A stretch of DNA of 64,000 nucleotides from Melitaea cinxia. Taxonomy: Eukaryota; Arthropoda; Insecta; Lepidoptera; Nymphalidae. Of the stretch, positions 26,601-38,600 are shown in pieces. The notes beneath the pieces were generated by a model. That model was not told the origin of the DNA and did not search any database. It saw only the letters and a list, made by a program, of their open reading frames with translations. The stretch lies in contig NC_059406.1 of the NCBI RefSeq assembly GCF_905220565.1, positions 3,854,001-3,918,000 on the forward strand, written 5' to 3'. Made by a program: the position numbers and the translations under genes. Position 1 is the stretch's first letter. The number at the start of each line of letters is the position of its first letter.

Positions 26601-29600
26601 AGTGCCTAATAAATAAGGATCCCAATAAAATAAAAACGTGCAAGTGAGTGAGTGAGTGTCTAAATCCAGAAGTTCCCGATCCGAACTCAACCCAAGGTCA
26701 TAGCATTGGCCATTCTAAACCGGAAAAATCCCGGTATCCTGAATCACGAAGAGAGTCCATTGTGCAGCAAGCGGTATCTAGCTGTTGAGGCATACACGCC
26801 TGACGCAGCTCTGTATCCAGCACCGACCTAATCAACGTGACATCCCGACGGCATCCGGACACCGAGTCCAGCTGTTAAACCCAGGTTCCAGTCAAATCAA
26901 AGATGAAGTGTGTGAAACTATTCCTGTGAGTCGAACTATTTCATTATATTTATCCAGTAATTATCGTGAACAATTTCCAGTGAAAAACCTTTTATATGTG
27001 TAGTCATAATTTACATGTTTATAGAAATATTAAGGCATCTTATAATTTAATTTGTTAATATTTATTAAATTGAAACCAAATTGTAATTCAATATAATTCA
27101 ACGCAGTCATTCTTATCAATAATTTCTTATAACTATTATCGCATCCGTAGCGTATCGATTTCATTTGTATTATAATATCTTAGAATACTATACTACTCCT
27201 GTTTACAGGTTTCGTCTACTCTTAATTTTATTTTTCATATAGATATTTTTTTTTTTACATTCTTTTTTTTTTGTTTTGTTGTTTTGTTTTGTTCAAAATG
27301 TCGAAATCAGATTCCAAAAAGGAATTGAGAGAGACTCGAGTAGAAGAAGAAGAAATCCCATTAAATACTATATTAAAATTTATAAAACCTTTTACCGGTG
27401 ACCGAGATAAACTTACTGCCTTTTTAAGGAATTGCGACAGCGCAATCTCCTTGGCATCTCCACGACAAGAAGATTTAATTCTAAAATACATCCTCAGTCA
27501 ATTAGAGGGTAAAGCTGAAACAGCTTGTTCCATAAAAGACTTCGATTCCTGGGCATCTTTAAAAGAATTTCTTAAAACCCAATTCGGTGAGCGTAAACAT
27601 TACGCCCACCTTCTCACAGAATTACAAGACTGTAGACAAGGCAATCTAGAAACTGTTAGCCAGTTCTCCCTTAGGGTAGAAACTTGTTTGCAGAAATTAT
27701 TAACTGAGGTCACGGTTTCTAATTCTAAGAAAATGGAGCTAGCGGGTAGGTTAGCAGCTATGGAGGACCTTGCCCTTCATACTTTCACACTAGGTTTACA
27801 TCCCCGCATTTCCAACCTAGTAAGGTGTAGAGACCCTAAGAATTTAAATGATGCTATAAACTGTGCCATATCGGAGGAGAAAATTCAACAGTTCTCTTCC
27901 CGCAATAATTTCAAACAAAAATCCAATGAAACAATCCCCAAAAGAAATGACTTTAATGACAGACCCCGATCAAATCATAATATTAATAATGCCAAAAATC
28001 AATATGCCCCTTCCCCTTCTAAAGAAGCGCCGTTTTGCAGGTATTGTAGGAAAATCGGTCATACCTTAGATAATTGTAGGCTCCGCGAATATAATAATAA
28101 AAAACATTCGAATGGACCTACTAGAACATTTACACCTTACCAATCAACTTCAAAAGCGAATGATTATAAACCAGGTCCCCGCATAAATTACGCAGAAAAT
28201 GACGAAATTCAAGGTGAGTATGAAACGGATAAAAATTTAAACTAATTACTGCCCCGTATAAGTATCGCACGGGTCAGTCTCTTCCTATTAAAGTCGATAC
28301 TCATGCCAAATCAAAGACCAATGGACAGGGTAACCAGCCCCAAACTCACGGTCATTCATTCAAAAAGACCAATGGACAGGGTAACCAGCCCCAAACTCAC
28401 GGTCGTTCCTTCCAAAAGACCAATGGACAGGGTAACCAGCCCCAAACTCACGGTCATTCATTCAAAAAGACCAATGGACAGGGTAACCAGCCCCAAACTC
28501 ACGGTCATTCCTTTAAAAAGACCAATGGACAGGGTAACCAGCCCCAAACTCACGGTCATTCCTTCAAAAAGACCAATGGACAGGGTAACCAGCCCCAAAC
28601 TCACGGTCATTCCTTCAAAAAGACCCATGGACAGGGTACTCAGCCCCAAACTCGTGGTCTTTCTTCTACACAGGCCCATGGACAGGGTAGTCAGCCCCAA
28701 ACTCGTGGTCTTTCTTCTACACAGGCCCATGGACAGGGTAGTCAGCCCCAAACTCGTGGTCTTTCTTCTACACAGGCCCATGGACAGGGTAGTCAGCCCC
28801 AAACTCGTGGTCTTTCTTCTACACAGGCCCATGGACAGGGTAGTCAGCCCCAAACTCGTGGCCTTCCATGTGAAAAAAATTCTCAAATTGAACAAATTTA
28901 CGAAATTAATACCAAAAGAAAGTATTTACCTTACGTCGTAGTCCAAACATCTGCTAATAAAAATCCACTTACCTTTCTCGTAGACTCTGGAGCATCCCTT
29001 TGCATCTTAAAAAATGATTGCATAACCAATCCAACACAGCTATGTGATACCGATGTCAAAGTAAAAGGTATAGACTCAAAAGATGATAGTCCTATAAAAA
29101 GTTTAGGTTACCTTAATTTAGAACTACAATTCTCTCAAGATCTTCAAATAATACATAAATTCCATGTCTTTGATAGCATTAACTTACCTTATGACGGTAT
29201 AATAGGCAATGACTTCTTCATACAAAATGCCTGTAGTATTAATTATGACTCAAAATCCCTTGAAATAAAAGATAATAATATTAAATTATCATTTAATGAA
29301 CCTTCCTATACTATTATGCCTCGAACAGAAACAGTAATTGAATGCTCTGTTAAAAATCCTGAAATGAAAGAAGGGATAATACTTGACCAACACATTTCGG
29401 ACTCATTGCTTGTATCTAATTGTATAGTAAAATTAAAAAACAATAATAGAATTAACCTAACAGTACTTAATGTATCAGATGAACCTATACATATAAATTC
29501 GAATTTATTATTCACATTATCCCCAATTGATTATACCGAATTAGGACATAGAAGACAAGGTCAAATAGGAACTAATAGTCTTAAAAGAAGCTTACAATTA

Positions 29601-32600
29601 TTCCAACTCATTCAAACATCACACTTAAATACTGAAGAAATCGATAACCTAAAAGAAATTTGTAATCAATATGCCGATATATTCCATTTACCAGACGATG
29701 AACTGACCTCAACAGATGTCGTCCAACACGAAATTCAAACGACAACTTCGCAACCGATTAGTGTCAAATCATATAGATTTCCGGAAGTACACAAAGAAGA
29801 AGTAAAGTCTCAAATAACAAAAATGTTAAACCAAAACATTATCCGACCTTCAAAATCTCCATGGTCATCACCTATTTGGATTGTACCAAAGAAATTAGAT
29901 TCATCTGGACAAAGAAAATGGAGGATTGTAATAGATTATAGAAAACTAAATGACATAACGATTGGAGAAAGTTATCCTATCCCTCAAATTAGTGAAATAT
30001 TAGATCAATTAGGCCAAAGTAAATATTTTTCGACGCTACTTAGCGTCCGGGTTTCATCAAATAAATATGAATCCTAAAGATGCACCCAAAACAGCATTTA
30101 GTGTACCACAAGGTCATTTCGAATTTAATCGAATGCCCTTTGGTCTTAAAAATGCTCCTGCAACATTCCAGAGAACAATGAACACTGTCCTATCTGGGTT
30201 ACAGGGTATACATTGTTTTGTGTACCTAGATGATATCGTTGTCTACTCTCACGACCTGTCTTCCCATATCGAGAAACTATATCTAATTTTCGAAAGATTA
30301 AGAAACTTTAACCTCAAACTACAACCCGATAAATGCGAGTTCCTTCGCAAAGAAGTCGCATACTTAGGTCACATAATTAGTGACAAGGGAGTTAAACCTA
30401 ACCCCGATAAAATTAAAGCTGTCATGCAGTTCCCTGTACCGCAATGTCCTAAAGATATCAAGTCTTTCCTTGGCTTAGCTTCTTATTATCGTCGTTTTAT
30501 TCCAGAGTTTTCAAAATATGCTAAATCATTAACAAATCTCCTCAAGAAAGATGTTCCTTTTAATTGGACAAATAGTCAACAATTAGTTTTTGAACAACTC
30601 AAAGAAAAACTAGTCACAGCTCCGATTCTTATATATCCAGATTTTACAAAACCGTTCCTTTTAACTTGTGATGCATCTAATTATGCCATCTCAGCCGTTC
30701 TCTCACAAGGCGATATAGGTAAAGATAGACCCATCGCTTACGCATCCCGAACATTAAATAAGGCAGAATGTAATTACAGTGTTACCGAAAAAGAATGTTT
30801 AGCAATCGTCTACGGCACAAAGACCTTCCGTCCCTATCTGTTTGGTCGTCGGTTTACGGTAATCACAGACCATAAGCCTCTGAATTGGCTTTTCAACTGC
30901 AAAGACCCCGGATCGAGGTTAGTACGTTGGCGTCTAAAATTAGAAGAATACGACTATGAAATTCAATATAAAAAGGGTAAAATGAATTCAAACGCAGATG
31001 CACTCTCGAGATATCCAGTTAACCCTGTACAAGAACAAAATGATCAAAATCCTACAGCTGATTCTAATAGACTTGAAAACTTACCTGAAACTATTGATTT
31101 ACCTGACAGCCTTGATTTACCTGACAACCTTGACTTACCAGATGACTTTGTACTCCCTGAAGATTTAGAACTGCCGGAGGATTTTAATATTCCTACTCCG
31201 CCATCTGTCGATAGTAACGTTGGCAACGATGACACATACTCTAAATGCATGAAAACTTTAAATAATAGATTAATAAAATTTGATACTAAAATTGAAGAAC
31301 ATAACGAAAGTCTATTAAAAACAAAAATTAAACATGTAGTCATTCCTACTTCTATTGACCTCGACGAATCAAATCATTACGTTGCAGATATTATTGGTAA
31401 CTTATCGGAATCCACAGAATTTCTATCTAAAGAAAGAACCCTACACTCATTTGTAACATTTCAGAAGGACAATACAAATTATTATTTATTATTCGTTAAA
31501 GTATACCATTATGAAAAGAATACTTATGAAGATATCTTTAAAAGCTTAATTAATCTAAAAACCGAATTTATTGCAAACAACGTTACAGAATTTAGTATAA
31601 CAGATTTTCGCAATCCTTTTGATGTACATACATTTACAAAAATATATAACATAATTACGTACCTATTCCATAATACAAATATAATTATCCACATTTACAA
31701 AAATTCCATTATATATCCAGCGATGACTGAGATAAATAAAATCTTAAAAGAGAACCATGATATCCCTATCTCGGGTCATCTGGGTTCTAATAGAATGTTA
31801 AATAGAATCCAGGAACGATACTACTGGCGAAACATGCGCAGTGATGTCGAAAATTATGTCCGCAAATGTGAATTATGCCAAACTAATAAAGCCCTACGTA
31901 AAGTTAGCCGAGCTCCTATGCAGATTACAAGTACATCAACACAACCCTTTGAACGTGTCGCGCTAGATCTCGTTGGCCCTCTCCCGGAGGCCGGACCTTC
32001 TAAATATAAATTTATACTTACACTACAGGATGACCTTACAAAATATTCAGCTGCATATCCCTTACCAAACGCCACGGCTGAGGAATCTGCCGAGTGCCTT
32101 ATCCACTTCATCTGCCAATTCGGCATACCGAAATCTATCTTAACAGACCAGGGTACAAACTTCACAGCTGAATTATTTAAACAAACGTGCACTTTTCTCA
32201 AAATTAAACAACTTTGGTCCAGTCCTTATCACCCACAAACTCAGGGTGCTCTTGAACGTAGTCACTCCACTCTAAAGGAGTATCTTAAGTCCTTTATAAA
32301 TGAACACCAAGATAATTGGCCAAGGTATGTTTTCACTGCAATGCTCACGTATAACACTACAGTTCACTCAACAACAAATTTTACCCCATATGAATTAGTT
32401 TTTGGCCATAAACCCTTTATCCCGTCCTCTATTTACGATACTTCCTTAGAACCGACATATAATAGCTATGTACGTGTTCTACAACAACGTTTACAGCTTT
32501 CTAGAGAAAAGGCTCTAGGGAATATATTAAAATCAAAATCGATTTCCAAATCATATTATGACAAACGAACTAAGCCCATTAAGTATAAAATAGGCGATAT

Positions 32601-35600
32601 GGTGTATGTAAAAAATCATTTACGGCTCCGTAAGGCCTTATCACCCATATGGAAAGGTCCCTTTAAAGTTGTCCGAATAAACGGAAACAACACATTGACG
32701 TTACTAATAAATCGTCGACACGTAAAGTATCATTACGATGAGCTCAAACTAGCGGAAACTAATTCCGAATAAACATATTTTATCATAAGATTTTATATTT
32801 TACATTTTATATTTTACATTTTATTTTTATTGAATTATATTGATACATTTCAAACTAATTGTTACTTAAGCGTAGATATAGTTATTTAGACGTAATATAG
32901 ATAATAAATCTAGATTCTATCACATTCCAGAATTACCACGGTGATTAACTTCGTTGTCGCATCAAATATTATAGAACAGATAAACGAAAGTCCCGGAATC
33001 TATTTCGACTCAGCGGGTTCTATTAAAATCACGGATGATTACCTTCATGTATTAATTCCCATTGACATTAGTTACATAAAACCTCACATCGATAATATAA
33101 GAACCATCTTAGGAACCGCTAGATTCTTCTGTCAACAGAGTGGATATAACAATAATTCTAAATGTCATAATTATTTGTTACCCTTGGTGCCGCGTCTTGA
33201 CAGTATTCTAAGAGATTATAGTGCTATATCACATTTGATTTCGGATAAAGATAAAAGATCTGCGTGGTTTGCTGGTATTGGGTCCGCATTTAAACAGATA
33301 ATAGGAACAATGGATGAGAATGACGCAATCAGATACAATAATGCCATTCAAACTTTAGATGATAATAATAAAAAACTTGCTTCTCTTGTTAAGGATAAAA
33401 TTCTGATGACAAATGCAGCCATAAATAATCATAACGAAACCTTAAAAGCTATTAAAATCAATGAAGCCCGTTTGAATAGCGCTATTGAATCCTTAAATAT
33501 TGGTGTTAACGACCTATCCAATACAACATCAATACTATATGTAGAATCGAAGATGAACGAAATTTATAATGAGTTATCTTCTAGTTTATTTACTCTATCA
33601 TTTAGAATCGAGAATGTCATCGACTCTATTATGTTTACTAAAAGCCACTCGATTCACCCATCTGTTATTACACCAACACAACTCTACGAAGAATTATCTC
33701 ATAATGTTAAAAATTTAGATAATAATTTAGAATTACCTTTAAGTTTAAGTCTAAATAGTATACATTCTTTAATTAACTTAGCGCAGCTGTCATGCTACTA
33801 CGTAAATAAGGAAATTGTGTTTGTAATTAAGATACCATTAGTTACTAGAATAGAATACAGTTTGTATAAAACTATACCTGTACCGATTCCACATGACAAA
33901 AACCATCCTTATTCCTATGCGATGGTGATTCCAAATTGTAATTACATAGCTATAAGTAGAGATAAGACAACATATATATATCTTAATGATTTAAGAGATT
34001 GTGTTAATATTATTAATGATATTCATATCTGTAACAAATTGAATGCGTATTCAGTTCAAAATATCCCTACTTGTGAAACAGAAATTTTATGTAATATGTT
34101 AGATAAATTACCTCAGCAGTGTAAAACTAAAATAATTCATGGAAAAATCGATATCTGGCAAGAACTAACTGGTAATAGATGGATATTTGTTGAGACCGAT
34201 CCTATTAAACTCACTGTTGAATGTCAAGGGCAAATATCAGATTTTAAATTAATAGGTACTGGCATATTGAATTTACCGCCAAGCTGTAAAGCCTTCTGCA
34301 GAAATAAAGAATTTTCAACTAGAAATAACTTTAGTATAACTGTAAAACCTGTAACGTCAGATTTTAACTTAATTAATGACCCTTGCTGTGATGAAATGAA
34401 ATTTAAATCTCAAGAACCAAAATTGAAACCAATAAAATTAATTGAGGCAAATTTGGAAAAACTTACAAATGTCGCAAATGAGCAATTTATGACAGATATC
34501 GATAAAATATTAAATGAGCCTAATCCACTTGTCAAATACGATTCACATTATCCTATACTTACATACTGTATAATTGTTTTAATTTTAATTTTTATATGTT
34601 TTAAAATTTACCAGAAATTTGGCAATTGTTTTAACTTTAAATCAAAAGATATTACAAATCTAGATACAACAATCGGTCCTAGTCAGGAAACAGAGGAAAT
34701 ACCAGTTCCAAGACTCAGGATAATTGCCTGAAACTTAGCATTAAAAATGTAAGTTTCCTCTTATCGGGGGGGCTGTTACATCCCTGTACTGTAGGGATTA
34801 ATAACGAGTAAGTGCTTCATCAGCACCTTTAACTCCATAGATTTATCCCATAGTAAAGTTCAAGCTCAGTTCGGATCTGATCGCGGAACCATTAACACTT
34901 GCCGAATTTCTCACGTCTAAGTTGTCCTACATTAATTATATTGTAAATTAATTAGTGTTAATAAATAAATTCTTTTTTAAAAAGATTTTAATTTTTCCAA
35001 TGATAACAGATCGCTATCAAGTGTACATGATAACAACCGGGACCCGACGGCTTAACGTGTTCTCCGCGGTACGGTGGGGAGACCCACAAGGACTGCACAA
35101 ACACCCAGACCACGGCAAACACCTGTATGGCCAATACAAATGTTTGTCATGTGTGGGGATCGAACCCGCAACCGCCAGCGCAACAGGTACAATCCATGGC
35201 TGTAACCGTTGCGCCAACGCGGCGTCTAAATTATACTTTAATAAGGCATAAATATTGCCTATTTCCACTTCAGGCACACATTTTTCTACAACAATATCAT
35301 CAAACCTTGAAAGTAAATACATATGTAGAAAAAATAATATTTAACAGACCTGCATTTCATCATGTTTCTATATACCGTAACAATTTCTACACAAAAGACT
35401 GCAAATTGTTTTGCTTCAACGCCGCTAACAGCTATCGAACTGAATCTCAACAAATACACAACACAAAACAGGCAATCTAAAATGTTATTGTTTGTGGGCG
35501 TTCTTCCAGATATGTTGAGCTCTGTCTAGTTCTCTCGACTTTATTTGGTTTTGCATCAACAACTAGAAATAACATATACTTAGACTAAGCTAGCGTGCTT

Positions 35601-38600
35601 CGCGATACAACAAGTTTGTGGCACGCTTTTTTAATTAGAATCGCATTGCGGTAAGTTTATCACAAGAATTTTTACAATATATCATACCACTATTCAAATA
35701 CTGAAACTAAAACTGAGGTAGGGCACAACAGGAATTTCCTGCTCAAAATATGGAGCAGCCCAACTGGGGTAGTACCTCGACCTTACAGAAGATCACAGCA
35801 AAATAATACTGTTTTCAAGCAGTATTGTGTTCCTGTTGGTGAGTAAGGTGGCCAGAGCTCCTGGGGGGATTGGGGATTGGGTCGGCAACGCGCTTGCGAT
35901 GCTTCTAGTGTTGCAGGTGTCTATAAGCTACGGTAACCGCTTACCATCAGGTGAGCCGTACGCTTGTTTGCCGACCTAGTGACATAAAAAAAATACTATT
36001 GTCACATATTTTGTGAAAAATCTGAGTGAATCCAGTCTCTGTGAATGCTGGCAGTCTCTTAAAACTAACGCTTTAAGTTGAATCAAGCGATGGACCAGCT
36101 TTTGCGGATGTAACATAAAAGCTTATTTATCGCCTCAATAATCTATTTATCTCTCTGATTTTCCTTACTAAATACAATTTTGAAGTAAATTACAAGCGAT
36201 TAATGTCGTAAGTCGTTTATAGCTATAATCAAAAATATTTGGAAAATCCATAACTGCACGACTCCACGCAATTCCCCTTAATAACTTGTTTAGGAACTAA
36301 TAATCGACCATACAACGATAATAAATTCGATTCGTTGTTTTAGTTCTTGCAGATAATCATAGATGGCTCTGATTATATATTATTATGATAGAAACGCTAA
36401 AATATTTACTGTAAAAAATTTAAGATTTTTTCAGCCTTCCTATGCATCAAGCTTCTAAATTATTAGTCTTGAAAAAAAACAGCTTATTTCGTCAAGTTGT
36501 TCTTGTATTATTTTACTATCATCAGTACATCCAAAACGGTGACGTCCAACATAATATTTTTATTCGATTATTTTTACTACAAAAATATTTAATAAACTAA
36601 CTTCAAATGATTTTTAGTTTGATGTGTATTCTGCATAAAAGTGTGTATTTATAGCGTATTATTTCATTGTTATAAAAATAAAGAAGTTTAAGAATAAGCG
36701 CTTCCCGTATTTTTCATTTAGTGAGAGTAGAGGCGTGCAATCGATACATTATTATAATGGAGTAATGAGGTTTGTGGGTTTTGTACAAAATAGATGATTC
36801 GATTGAATTGATGTTCGGTTGTAGGAACATAATTAATCATTATTAATAATTAAACTCATAACCTCATGCACAAATGTTAAATTAACATTGTCTCTACGGT
36901 GACAAGAGGGTTGGATATTTTTCTGTCAGTTTATTGAAATTCTAATTTAACGGGGATATGTTGCTAGAATTCTAAACACCATTTCACATGGACATGATTT
37001 GTAAATAATTTATCTGCTTAGTTTATTATATTTAATATATATTTGTTTATTATATTGTATATATTATTATATTTTCATGAATAGGAAACATATTTCAACT
37101 GAGTTTTTTTAACTATATGTATAATAATTTGTTCACACACAGGAGCGTTACTACAACTATTTGACTGTCTAAATACTTTATGTACGTATTCAGATCCTAG
37201 AAAATAATATAAAAGGGTCCCTGTATTAACATTTAAATTACATTATAACTTAGTAGAGGTGTGGATTCCGCACGTAACTTCTTAACTGTTAGGTTACCCT
37301 GAGAATGTTAACTATGGACACAAAGGGAGGCACAAAGTGGAATACAAAATATTTACTATATACTTTCACTAGCTAACTTTATGTCATACATATTAAATAG
37401 GCCTCATATTTTACTTATAATATAATATTTTAATATTTTATCAAAGTTTTAACATTTATAAATACATAAGGATCTTTCATTATTCCTTACATATTTGTAA
37501 GTTTTGTTTAAGTGGTGACGTCATTCTAACCACTTAATTAACTTGACTTGTTAAGAAGAGTATTTAATACTACATATTAATTATGAGAAGGCTAGTGAAA
37601 CTATCAGTCTTTGCGTAGCTTAAATTTACTACTAAAGAAATTAAATGTACGGTTATATAAGAAATTACTATATTTCTTAAGAAAATTAAACATACATACC
37701 AACAATTATACAATTATACTTTTGTTCTTGCCCAGAGTCATATAGCACGGAAAAGAAAAGAAACAAGCGTGCTTATTCCAAAAATTCCGATGTATATTCA
37801 TGTTGCAGAATGTTACATAATTAAAATGTAATAAAAAGATTCTTCATCTAAGCCAGTTCCTGACTTAAGTTCCAAAGGGTACGTAATTGGAATGAGATGG
37901 ACGCTTCAAATCCCTAGGCTCGTTGTTATTGCACAAACTAAGTCTTTCCTTTTCTTTACAAATATGGAACAAAATACACGAAAAACTTAAATTTGTTGAT
38001 GGTGTAGTCAAATTCGGATTTGGAATTTTCCGTTTTTGCGTATGTAACTTTGTCAACCAAGGGTCATGATGTTTTATTACAAATATTACTTAAGCGCTTA
38101 AGTTTGTCTACGATAATAATGCCTTAAACAGCACTAATGTCAGCTTAATATAAATAATATTATGAACATTACATATAGTAAGTAAAAATGGTCATAATAT
38201 TGTATAATACTATGTAGGAGTTTATCAATCGAGTATAGATAACCAAAACAACATATCTGAGACATGTCAAGGAATACATTTTTAGTAAAACTTTACTTTT
38301 TTACTTTTTGCTTCCGTTGCGCCACTTCTGATACATTCATTTTGATGTTGCTATAGAATTTCTTGGCAGATCCCCAAATCCAGTCGATCGATTGAGTTAT
38401 ACCGAGGAATAAAAACTAACCAACTGCAAGTCTGTAATACACGAAACAAGTGCAAAAATGAAACGTTTACTTGAAACTATTTATTTTTAGAGCAGAAGGT
38501 ATGAAATTTGTAAATAAAAAAGTTTTTCTTGGTTTCAGAACCTGAAAGATCAAATTTTGACAACGAACGTGTGGCTTGAACATGTAAGTCCTTCGCATTT

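Larger units (their letters stand above)
26330..35008 (+). mobile_element. errantivirus-type endogenous retrovirus (gypsy group) with gag, pol and env
   Basis: 8,679 bp bounded by two 235-bp LTRs that start TGTTA and end TAACA, flanked by the 4-bp repeat GATC. The order is LTR, tRNA-Leu-like primer site, leader with a splice donor, gag, pol (protease, reverse transcriptase, RNase H, integrase), env and LTR. An env gene with a fusion motif like baculovirus F proteins places it with insect errantiviruses. It lies in intron 1 of the receptor gene in the same orientation. The LTRs read as identical, suggesting recent insertion, but pol has a frameshift in the reverse transcriptase. Confidence 0.96.

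Noticed and set aside
28458..28895. 145-codon reverse-strand ORF with GLTTLSMGLCRRKTTS-like repeats
   Set aside because: It is the shadow of the 51-bp tandem array, whose period keeps several frames open.
28303..28941. 212-codon forward ORF with RPMDRVTSPKLTV repeats
   Set aside because: It is one frame off the protease-bearing pol frame; the -1 frame from the slippery site runs unbroken through the array into protease.
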